From Desulfobacteraceae bacterium (GTDB taxonomy: Bacteria > Desulfobacterota > Desulfobacteria > Desulfobacterales > Desulfobacteraceae), in NCBI GenBank assembly GCA_024225895.1, contig JAAEMC010000411.1, positions 1-19,983 of the forward strand: a DNA stretch of 19,983 nucleotides, in the 5' to 3' direction. Below the pieces are notes generated by a model that saw only the letters and a list, made by a program, of their open reading frames with translations, was not told the origin of the DNA and searched no databases. The position numbers were made by a program, and so were the translations under genes. Shown piece by piece: positions 6,058 to 12,346 of the stretch (its first letter is position 1; every line of letters begins with the position of its first letter).

Positions 6058-8673
6058 ATGACCTATAAAACAGATGAAATTTGGGAAGACAAATGGGTAA
6101 ATACCACCTGTGGCGTATGTTACTGCGGCTGTGCCGCAAAAGTTCGGGTGGTCAACGGCGTACCGGTAAAAGTCGAGGGAATTAATGATAGCACCATGGG
6201 CGGTACCGGAGCCGGTCTTTGTGGCAAAGGTTCTGCAGGACTGATGTACTACCATGACCCCAACCGGATTAAAAAACCGCTTTTAAGAACCAATCCGGAA
6301 AAAGGTATTGGCGTTGATCCGAAATGGAAAGAGATTGAATGGGATGAAGCCCTTGACATAATCTCCACCAAAATGAAGAAAATCATGGAAGATGATCCCA
6401 ATAAGATCCTTTTTACCAATCAGACCATGAGAGCTTCTGACGGCCCACATAACCATCCATACTTTTATGCCCAGGCCTTTGGTGTTAAAAATAATGGTAA
6501 CTTCATTATTGGCGGCGGAAGCCTTCATTGTGGCAATGCCTGCCATATGCTGGGCGGCCTGATCCATGGTGCCTGGTCCATCGCACCTGACTGGCGATAC
6601 ACAAAATACGTTCTGAAATGGGGGTCCAGTAAAGGTACCGGATCCGGACATTCAGCCATGACAAATGCAAGGCTTAGAGCAGATGCGGTCCGGCGCGGTA
6701 TAAAAGAAGTCGTGTTTGATCCCATGGGTAATTTTGCCGGTGGTAAAGCCACTGAATGGGTGGGCATCCTTCCAGGTACGGATACAGCAGTAGGTCTGGC
6801 AATTGCCAACTATATCTGCAACATTCGTGGTGAGATGGACATTCTTTATCTTAAAGCCAAAACCAATTTTCCGTATCTGATTAAAGACGATGGTACGTAC
6901 ATTCGTAACAAAGAAACTGACAATCCTGTCATATTTGACAGCAGAGAAGGCAAGGTTAAGGATTATAATGATGAGACCCTTGCCTGGGAAGACTGTGCTC
7001 TTGAAGGTGAATATGAATATGATGGTGAGAAAGTAACGCCTTGTTTTGTTCCTTTTAAAGAGCATTTAAAACAATATACTATCGAATGGGCATCAGAAGT
7101 ATCCACCGTGCCGGTGGGCACAATTCTGCAGGTGTGTAAAGATTGGGTAGACAATGCCCAGATTGGTTCCACTATTACCCTTGAAGGAAAAACGTATCCG
7201 TACAGACCGGTTTCCTCGGTGACCTTCCGCGGTTCCCAGGGTCATTCAAATGGTATTCACCAGGTGGCTGCCATTGACCTGATGAGCCAGTTGGTGGGTG
7301 CGGAAGACGTACCCGGCGGTACCCTGGGATGGCCTGCCATCAGAAGGGCATATCCGGGCGGTAATTATGAGCAGACCTGTACAGCAGGGAAAGACGGGGT
7401 TATTGTTCCTTCTGTATTTTACTCCCATGATCCATGGCCCGTCCATGCACCCAGCCTGCCTGCAACCAATATGGGATGTGTCGATATATGGACACATTGT
7501 ACCCTTTCCCATATTCCCTATGTCGATGAAATAGATTATATCCATGAAAAATTCGGCATGAAATCCAAACCGGAAATGATTTTCGGGATTTCAGCCAACT
7601 TTGTAATTAGTAATTCCGACTGGGACACTGCAGTTAAGAATTTTAAAGACTGCTTTGTGGTTCAGATGGGTCTATGGGTCAATGAGACCGATCAGGCCAT
7701 TGGTGACCTTATTCTGCCGGATGTATCGTATCTTGAAAAAGACTGCTGGTCTTCAGAAATCGATGCATTTTTCTTTTCCGGCAGCCCGTCCCATGAAGAC
7801 TGGTATGTGCATATGCAGCAGCCGGTAGCAAAACCCATCGGTGAATCACGTTTCTTCATGGATGTGTATATTGATGTGGCCAATCGTTGTGGCGTTCTGG
7901 ATAAGTTTAATGCCAAGTTAAACGACTATTATGGTGTTGAGGATCCGGAGTTGCAGATCAAACCCGGGGAAGTTTTAACCTGGAAAGAGATCGGAGAAAG
8001 ATTTCTGAAATGGGTCTATGGCAAAGACACGGATAAAATCCAGAAACAGGGATATGCGACCTGGCATAAACCCATTGAAGATGTCTATTGGAGATGGGAT
8101 ATTGATACCAGGTGCCCGGTTTACATGGAATACCTGCTCCATGACAGAAGAGGTATGGAAGGTATTTTTGAACAGACCGGTTTTGATGCTGAAGGCCTTG
8201 AATTTGATTTTAACCAGTTTACGCCGCTTCCATCATGGTTCTGGCCGGAATCCCATAAAGATCTGGATGATGAATTTGATCTGCTGGCATTCTCTTACAG
8301 GGATATTCTGCATACCAATAATACGACATTCCAGAATCCTTACATTGATGAAATTTCAAAGATGTGTCCATATACTTTCACCATTACTTTAAACACAACA
8401 ATGGCTGAGGAAAGAGACCTGAAGGACGGAGATATCATCTGGATTGAAACCAAGGCCGGTGTCAAAGAGAACGGTATTGTGAAAACCATGGAAGCCCAGA
8501 GCCCCAAAGTGATTGGTATTGCAGGGCAAGGGGGACTGTGGGCTGACGGACGACCCATTGCCAAAGGCAAGGGTGCCAACTTCTGTAAGCTGTTGCCGTC
8601 AAAATTGAAATATTTTGACCCTGTTGCCGGTAACATGGAAACTGCAGTTGCCGTAAAAATTTATAAGGATTAG
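6058..8673 (+). CDS. padB: Molybdopterin oxidoreductase catalytic subunit; probable phenylacetyl-CoA:acceptor oxidoreductase PadB
   Basis: DMSO-reductase-superfamily catalytic subunit, 871 residues. An N-terminal [4Fe-4S] site is formed by Cys18, Cys21, Cys25 and Cys55, with an extra Cys23 inside the motif. Residues 152-164 (GGGSLHCGNACHM) occupy the usual position of the metal ligand, making Cys158 or Cys162 the likely molybdenum ligand. The C-terminal domain (about 760-871) resembles the cofactor-binding beta-barrel. The start MTYKTDEIWEDK has no twin-arginine signal, unlike DmsA, PsrA or PhsA, so the active site faces the cytoplasm, as a CoA-thioester substrate requires. PadB oxidises phenylacetyl-CoA by four electrons to phenylglyoxylate and CoA with quinone as acceptor. 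Assignment rests on family, cytoplasmic location and the adjoining phenylglyoxylate-type oxidoreductase. Ribosome site AGGGGGAA precedes the ATG. Confidence 0.8.
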   Translation: MTYKTDEIWEDKWVNTTCGVCYCGCAAKVRVVNGVPVKVEGINDSTMGGTGAGLCGKGSAGLMYYHDPNRIKKPLLRTNPEKGIGVDPKWKEIEWDEALDIISTKMKKIMEDDPNKILFTNQTMRASDGPHNHPYFYAQAFGVKNNGNFIIGGGSLHCGNACHMLGGLIHGAWSIAPDWRYTKYVLKWGSSKGTGSGHSAMTNARLRADAVRRGIKEVVFDPMGNFAGGKATEWVGILPGTDTAVGLAIANYICNIRGEMDILYLKAKTNFPYLIKDDGTYIRNKETDNPVIFDSREGKVKDYNDETLAWEDCALEGEYEYDGEKVTPCFVPFKEHLKQYTIEWASEVSTVPVGTILQVCKDWVDNAQIGSTITLEGKTYPYRPVSSVTFRGSQGHSNGIHQVAAIDLMSQLVGAEDVPGGTLGWPAIRRAYPGGNYEQTCTAGKDGVIVPSVFYSHDPWPVHAPSLPATNMGCVDIWTHCTLSHIPYVDEIDYIHEKFGMKSKPEMIFGISANFVISNSDWDTAVKNFKDCFVVQMGLWVNETDQAIGDLILPDVSYLEKDCWSSEIDAFFFSGSPSHEDWYVHMQQPVAKPIGESRFFMDVYIDVANRCGVLDKFNAKLNDYYGVEDPELQIKPGEVLTWKEIGERFLKWVYGKDTDKIQKQGYATWHKPIEDVYWRWDIDTRCPVYMEYLLHDRRGMEGIFEQTGFDAEGLEFDFNQFTPLPSWFWPESHKDLDDEFDLLAFSYRDILHTNNTTFQNPYIDEISKMCPYTFTITLNTTMAEERDLKDGDIIWIETKAGVKENGIVKTMEAQSPKVIGIAGQGGLWADGRPIAKGKGANFCKLLPSKLKYFDPVAGNMETAVAVKIYKD

Positions 8674-8688
8674 AGGAGGAATATTAAA

Positions 8689-9603
8689 ATGAGTAAAGAT
8701 AACCACGAACTTATTCAGACCATGTTTCCTCCTGACGGCAGTGGGGTGAAACCATATGAATGGATGATCAACCCCACCCGCCAGCGTCAGTGGATTGACA
8801 AACAGGGCATTTTTCTCTGGCTGGCTTTCTTTTTCACAGAAATCGGAGCAGGTCTTTATTTTGTTTCTATGTTTTATGAATATAAAGCAGGCCTGGTTTT
8901 AGGATGGCTGATCGCCCTTTTTCTTGGGGGTTTGATCCATGTCGCCTATCTGGGAAATCCACTGCGGGCATGGCGAATGATAATGAGGCCCAATACGTCT
9001 GAGCTATCCCGAGGGATATGGGTCATCGGTGCTTTTGCAGCACTTGGATTCTTACAAATGGTTACATCGGGCGGGTTTAATATCGTTTTTAATGTAATTA
9101 TGGCAATCCTGTGCTTAATTATTATCTCCCATGGGTTTACCACAATGAACGTTATCCGGGCATTGCCTGCCTGGAGTTCAAATATGGTTTTACCGTTTTC
9201 CATCGTATCAGGTGTTTGGGTTGGCCAACAGATTCTGCAGCTTATGTTTGCTATAACCGGATCAGCTGACTTGGTATCAGGAATGGAAGTGTGGGCTGAA
9301 ATTTTCTTTTTTGCCTATTTTCTGTGCCTGGTTCTTTATGGTTGGGGAACCTGGCATGCCAATGAAATTGGGCAGGCATCCATCAAAATGATGGTGAATG
9401 ATGAACTTAAAATAATAACATTGATCGGTGTGCTGGGACTGGCAATCGTATTGCCGTTGATTTTTACACTGATTATGTGGGGTGGGCAAACCAATGGCTT
9501 TGTCATCTTTTTAAGATTAGCATCCATATTTGCAGGTGATTTGGCTGTTCGATATATCATCATGAAAAGTGCAGTTTATAAACCATTATTGGAAAGAAAT
9601 TAG
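8689..9603 (+). CDS. padD: NrfD/DmsC-like membrane anchor subunit; PadD-like
   Basis: Integral membrane subunit, 304 residues, with about eight hydrophobic helices (roughly 40-62, 68-88, 108-126, 130-148, 158-180, 200-220, 241-264, 269-291). The SELSRGIW segment after helix 2 is typical of NrfD/PsrC proteins, which bind quinone and anchor molybdenum and Fe-S subunits. It should pass electrons from the PadB/PadC-like pair to menaquinone. The gene starts 15 bases after padB with an excellent AGAGGAGG ribosome site and ends the operon; a strong hairpin terminator begins 17 bases after the stop. No haem-binding motif is apparent. The family is clear, while the Pad-specific role is inferred from the operon. 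Confidence 0.83.
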   Translation: MSKDNHELIQTMFPPDGSGVKPYEWMINPTRQRQWIDKQGIFLWLAFFFTEIGAGLYFVSMFYEYKAGLVLGWLIALFLGGLIHVAYLGNPLRAWRMIMRPNTSELSRGIWVIGAFAALGFLQMVTSGGFNIVFNVIMAILCLIIISHGFTTMNVIRALPAWSSNMVLPFSIVSGVWVGQQILQLMFAITGSADLVSGMEVWAEIFFFAYFLCLVLYGWGTWHANEIGQASIKMMVNDELKIITLIGVLGLAIVLPLIFTLIMWGGQTNGFVIFLRLASIFAGDLAVRYIIMKSAVYKPLLERN

Positions 9604-9619
9604 TTGTAAAATAAAAATC

Positions 9620-9657
9620 AGGGCAGGGAAGATATTATTCTTTCCTGCTCTTTTTTT
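9620..9657 (+). terminator. Rho-independent terminator of the Pad-like operon
   Basis: AGGGCAGGGAAG (9620-9631) pairs with CTTTCCTGCTCT (9640-9651) through 12 pairs, two of them G-U, around an 8-base loop. A run of T bases follows (9651-9657). Confidence 0.88.
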
Positions 9658-9922
9658 ATTTTCTGAATGGTATTGACTTATACCAAATGTCATAAATAAA
9701 TTCTGTTAAAACAGAATTGAGACACCTCATATCATTTGACTTAACTATTTTAATTTATTAGTCATTTGGCTTTTTGTGATTGTCATACGCCATTTGGTAA
9801 TCCAAAAATTATTTTGGCAATCACTATAAATATTGAAAATACTAAAAAAAAGATATAATGTGGCTACAAAACAGATGAAGGGTCGCTGTTAAAAAGCTTT
9901 AAAAGTAAAAGCAGGAGTCAAA
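9658..9922. promoter_or_regulatory. Regulatory intergenic region with repeated CATTTG motifs
   Basis: No gene seen. It holds a motif related to TCATTTGG in four copies: inverted at 9683-9692 (CCAAATGTCA) and direct at 9732-9738, 9762-9769 and 9790-9797. The direct copies are spaced about 28-30 bases. A palindrome TTTGG-TAAT-CCAAA (9793-9806) overlaps the last copy. A second perfect palindrome, AATTCTGTT-AA-AACAGAATT, lies at 9699-9718. A good -10 box TATAAT (9854-9859) with a TTGAAA (9833-9838) only 15 bases upstream could start transcription of the small gene at 9923. Confidence 0.5.
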
Positions 9923-10135
9923 ATGGAACCTCTCATAGCCCGAAAAGAGGGATGGAATCAAAGAGGTGTCTATGATGATCCTAAACTTACTGAAATTGCG
10001 AAAATGTACAAGGAATTGGGGTTTGAGGTTAAAATAAAATCATTTAAACCTGAGCATGTCCCGGGATGCAGAGAATGTATGAAATCATCCGGTGATAAAT
10101 TTAAAGTGCTTTTTACAAAGAAAATTGGCTCATAA
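9923..10135 (+). CDS. Small conserved-looking protein with a CxxC pair, function unknown
   Basis: A 70-residue soluble protein. It begins MEPLIARKEGWNQRGVYDDP, has a predicted amphipathic segment (LTEIAKMYKELGFEV), then PGCRECM with a Cys-x2-Cys pair at about residues 49-52, and a basic beta-like tail (FKVLFTKK). AGGAG lies 7 bases before the ATG, supporting real translation. I recall similar short proteins, with a helix followed by GFEV and a single CxxC near the end, in deltaproteobacterial genomes, but no function. A single CxxC could bind metal as a dimer or be redox active. It is the first of three plus-strand genes after the Pad-like terminator and has its own possible promoter. Confidence 0.72.
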   Translation: MEPLIARKEGWNQRGVYDDPKLTEIAKMYKELGFEVKIKSFKPEHVPGCRECMKSSGDKFKVLFTKKIGS

Positions 10136-10182
10136 CTTAAAAAACTGTACTGGATTTTCTTTTGTAACAGATAGGAAAAGAT

Positions 10183-10368
10183 ATGGCAGATAAAGATAAA
10201 AAAGATAGAAAAGCCCCAAAGGAAACCGTATCCCGTACCAAAGTGAAGTTTGAGGTATATGGCGAGGAGATGATTGAAAAGGAAGTGAAATCCAGTGGTA
10301 ACAGTGGCAGAATTTATCTTCCGCCAAACTGGGTCGGACATACTGTGAAGATCATAAAAGTTGAATAG
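10183..10368 (+). CDS. DUF2080-family 'transposon-encoded' small protein
   Basis: A 61-residue basic protein. After a lysine-rich start it has the family pattern KVKFEVYGEEMIEKEVKSSG, then NSGRIYLPPNWVGHTVKIIKVE. The NSGRIYLP core resembles the swapped-hairpin AbrB/MazE fold and is diagnostic of DUF2080, a family often found beside transposases in archaea and some deltaproteobacteria. No transposase is visible here, so it is an orphan or a remnant of a mobile element, or an independent DNA-binding protein. AGGAAAAG precedes the ATG. Its stop lies one base before the ATG of the acetyltransferase gene, so the two may be co-translated. Confidence 0.75.
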   Translation: MADKDKKDRKAPKETVSRTKVKFEVYGEEMIEKEVKSSGNSGRIYLPPNWVGHTVKIIKVE

Positions 10369-10369
10369 A

Positions 10370-10822
10370 ATGGGGGGGCTTGTGGAAGACACAGTCAATA
10401 TCAGGGAAATTATGCTTGAGGATGCTCAAGATATTCAAAAAATCAGGATGGCCATATCAGATGATGATGCTGAAATCGATTTTAATAAAATGGTTGAACA
10501 GCAGATCAGTACTGGAAACAAAAAATTGAGTCTTGTGGCGGAAATGGATGGAGCTGTGATCGGCTATATGATCAGCACCACTTTATATGCAGGATTTGGT
10601 GTGAAAAAAAGCGCCTGGATCATGGCCATTGGCGTCCATCCCAATTACATGGGACAGGGTATCGGTTTAAAACTGGCCAACAAAATTTGTGAAATTTATA
10701 AAAGCAAAGGGGTAAAGCATATCTATTCATCCGTTCTTTGGGATTCTACCGATGTGTTGTCCTTTTTCAAAAAACTGGGTTTTGAGAGAAGCGATTTTAT
10801 CAATCTAAAAAAGAAATTGTAA
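10370..10822 (+). CDS. GNAT-family N-acetyltransferase
   Basis: Acetyl-CoA-dependent acyltransferase of about 146-150 residues. The acetyl-CoA loop is clear in IMAIGVHPNYMGQGIGLKL (V-x-P-x3-G-x-G-x-G). The rest fits the fold: the N-terminal NIREIMLEDAQDIQKIR, strands LVAEMDGAVIGYMI, and the C-terminal ending FFKKLGFERSDF. The acceptor substrate cannot be told. The start is uncertain. ATG 10370 immediately follows the DUF2080 stop but has no clear ribosome site. GTG 10382 has a G7 run just upstream that can pair with 16S rRNA through G-U wobble. Homology begins after both. Confidence 0.85.
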   Translation: MGGLVEDTVNIREIMLEDAQDIQKIRMAISDDDAEIDFNKMVEQQISTGNKKLSLVAEMDGAVIGYMISTTLYAGFGVKKSAWIMAIGVHPNYMGQGIGLKLANKICEIYKSKGVKHIYSSVLWDSTDVLSFFKKLGFERSDFINLKKKL

Positions 10823-10835
10823 CCCAAGTTTTAAT

Positions 10836-11063
10836 TTAATTAATACCCTCCTTGGGAAGTAGCTGTAGTTTCTTAAGGGGGGTATTGCATTTCATCGTGG
10901 CAAAAAACCTGAACGGTAAACCTTCCTCTTTTGCCCTGAGACTCCCCTTGGTTATGTTTAATTTGCTTTTTTTGCCAATGAACATTTTCAAGGAAGTATT
11001 GAAAGTATTCATGATATAGGAAATCGTATTGTCGGATTTGTCCGAGAGTATTTTATCTACCAT
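10836..11063 (-). CDS. Doubtful small open reading frame, unknown
   Basis: A 75-codon frame beginning MVDKILSDKSDN, with a basic middle (MFIGKKSKLNITKGSLRAKEE) and the ending LPKEGIN. I recognise no family. AAAGAG sits directly against the ATG with no spacing, which is poor for translation, and the 3' end runs through the hairpin at 10842-10886. It could be a remnant of a larger gene or chance. Listed because it is the only frame covering an otherwise empty 320-base gap (10823-11143). Confidence 0.25.
   Translation of the reverse strand: MVDKILSDKSDNTISYIMNTFNTSLKMFIGKKSKLNITKGSLRAKEEGLPFRFFATMKCNTPLKKLQLLPKEGIN
10842..10886. repeat. Imperfect inverted repeat / hairpin after the acetyltransferase gene
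   Basis: AATACCCTCCTT (10842-10853) and AAGGGGGGTATT (10875-10886) form 12 pairs, one of them G-U when read as plus-strand RNA, around a 21-base loop. No T run follows on the plus strand, so it is a weak candidate for an intrinsic terminator. It could be a processed RNA end or a remnant of a mobile element. Confidence 0.45.
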
Positions 11064-11143
11064 CTCTTTAAATTATTTTTCGGAATCACTTTAGCCCGAA
11101 ATATCCGGGTTATATATAATAAACTGTGGCCATTCCTCTTTTT

Positions 11144-11605
11144 TTAAGGATCTTCGTTCAACAATATATCTTCAAGAATCTGTGCAGCATCTTTTATGAT
11201 TTTATCGCATAGTTTCTTTTCCCTGAGATGTTTCATCTCTTCAGGATCTGTTGGATTGATGTTGTTCATGGCAAGAATTTGTCCACACTCTAAGGTCTTT
11301 CTACGCTTAATAAAACGATGAGAAAATTCCTGGGTAATCTGGAAGCACCTATCCTTTGCATATTGGTTTCTTACCAGGCCTGCCCCGTATTTTAGTCCGA
11401 TAATCATAATGGCACCACATACAGCACCACAGGTCTTGCCCTGGGCCATACCCCCGGCAAATCCACCGGAGATCCTTGTTGCGATTTCCGGGTCAAGATC
11501 GAACTCATCTGCGAATGCCATGACAATTGATTCAGAGCACATATATCCTTTCATGGAAAGATCAATTGCTTTTTTTACTTTGTTTGCATCTTTTAATTTT
11601 AACAT
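11144..11605 (-). CDS. C_GCAxxG_C_C family redox protein
   Basis: A 153-residue protein of the C_GCAxxG_C_C family, common in anaerobes and presumed redox active. An early cysteine (Cys23 in GYMCSESI) precedes the glycine-rich core GGFAGGMAQGKTCGAVCGA, with the family CGAxxG at Cys59-Gly64 and an additional Cys63. Later cysteines are Cys87 (DRCF), Cys107 (LECGQ) and one near the end (KLCDK). Start ATG 11605 (protein MLKLKDANKVKK) is preferred over an ATG at 11647, because that upstream stretch is taken up by a palindromic operator. GGGGGCAGAG lies just before the chosen start. It follows the tetR gene by 57 bases on the same strand and has its own copy of the regulator's presumed operator. 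Physiological role unknown. Confidence 0.88.
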   Translation of the reverse strand: MLKLKDANKVKKAIDLSMKGYMCSESIVMAFADEFDLDPEIATRISGGFAGGMAQGKTCGAVCGAIMIIGLKYGAGLVRNQYAKDRCFQITQEFSHRFIKRRKTLECGQILAMNNINPTDPEEMKHLREKKLCDKIIKDAAQILEDILLNEDP

Positions 11606-11629
11606 TTTACTCTGCCCCCACAAAAATAT

Positions 11630-11646
11630 TGTCACCGATGGTGACA
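11630..11646. promoter_or_regulatory. Predicted TetR operator 1, upstream of the C_GCAxxG_C_C gene
   Basis: A perfect 17-base palindrome, TGTCACC-GAT-GGTGACA, ends 25 bases upstream of the ATG at 11605. The same arms with a different three-base centre occur before the tetR gene at 12301-12317. Two identical 7-base half-site pairs in one small locus are strong evidence for a shared regulator, most simply the neighbouring TetR protein. Confidence 0.75.
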
Positions 11647-11662
11647 TTTTGTATAAAAAAAA

Positions 11663-12280
11663 TTATCTGTTGAAGATACCGGTTAAAAGCAAATCTATGG
11701 CTTTATTGATTTGATCCCACCCTTTTTCAGATTCAAGATCAATACCGCCAAGAGAGCGGTTTATTCTTGATTTTACAATTAGTTGGTTCACAGCCCCCCC
11801 CATTAATACTATAATTGCAGACAAATTATCATCATCCGGTATGCCATCAAGAAAATCAAAGTATTGAAGAATCGTTTTGATACGAATATCTTCAAGTTGT
11901 TTTGTCAGTTCATTCCGTTCAAGAAGTTCCCATGCAAGAATGTCCTGTGTGACCGGCCGTTTTCTCAAGGCAGATAAAAAAGCTTTAAAAAAGTGGGCGA
12001 TCTGTTTATCCGGGGACATTTTTAAAAGTCCATCGGGATCAGGGCCGATTATTTCGTTTACAGTGGGCCAGAAATCCATAGTCCTGCTGTATTCGCCAAT
12101 TAACTGCGGTAATCCGCCAAAATACCGATAAACCAGAACTTTATCGACACCTGCAGCTTTGGCTACTTTATTGACGCCAAGTCCCTTAAATCCCTCTTTC
12201 CCCAGGACCTGCCCTACAGCCTTGATGAGTTTTTGTTTTGTTTGCTCTTTGCGGTCAGGTTGAATGGATTTTTTTTTCAT
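11663..12280 (-). CDS. TetR-family transcriptional regulator
   Basis: A 205-residue TetR/AcrR regulator. The N-terminal helix-turn-helix domain spans about residues 10-58: TKQKLIKAVGQVLGKEGF, then LGVNKVAKAAGVDKVLVYRYFGG, with the canonical VYRYF ending. The C-terminal part is an unspecialised ligand-binding domain with FFKAFLSALRKRP and AIIVLMGGAVNQLI. Start ATG 12280 (MKKKSIQPDRK) is chosen because AGGAG lies upstream and the longer frame to 12373 would run through its own promoter and operator. The 17-base palindrome at 12301-12317 covers its -10 box, so it should repress itself, and also the adjacent redox protein through a second site. The ligand is unknown. Confidence 0.92.
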   Translation of the reverse strand: MKKKSIQPDRKEQTKQKLIKAVGQVLGKEGFKGLGVNKVAKAAGVDKVLVYRYFGGLPQLIGEYSRTMDFWPTVNEIIGPDPDGLLKMSPDKQIAHFFKAFLSALRKRPVTQDILAWELLERNELTKQLEDIRIKTILQYFDFLDGIPDDDNLSAIIVLMGGAVNQLIVKSRINRSLGGIDLESEKGWDQINKAIDLLLTGIFNR

Positions 12281-12300
12281 TTTCTTATAAACTCCTATAT

Positions 12301-12346
12301 TGTCACCAGTGGTGACAATATAGATCAACTGTCCACGCCTTGTCAA
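12301..12346 (-). promoter_or_regulatory. tetR promoter with overlapping predicted TetR operator 2
   Basis: Read on the minus strand, a perfect -35 TTGACA (12341-12346) and a -10 TATATT (12317-12322) are separated by 18 bases. The operator TGTCACC-AGT-GGTGACA (12301-12317) abuts and overlaps the -10. The symmetry extends to 13-base arms across 12295-12323. Binding here would block the promoter, which fits autorepression. Confidence 0.75.

Noticed and set aside
6058..8673. Alternative reading as formate dehydrogenase, thiosulfate/polysulfide reductase or DMSO reductase
   Set aside because: No Tat signal and no formate-dehydrogenase-type ligand context; the preceding 2-oxoacid oxidoreductase genes give a better fit to PadB. 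Not excluded absolutely.
11095..11109. CCCG/CGGG hairpin as terminator of the C_GCAxxG_C_C gene
   Set aside because: Only four pairs with a seven-base loop and no T run on the minus strand.
11606..11647. Longer N-terminus for the C_GCAxxG_C_C protein (start at 11647)
   Set aside because: The added codons lie in the TetR-type palindrome and encode sequence unlike the family; ATG 11605 has a better ribosome site.
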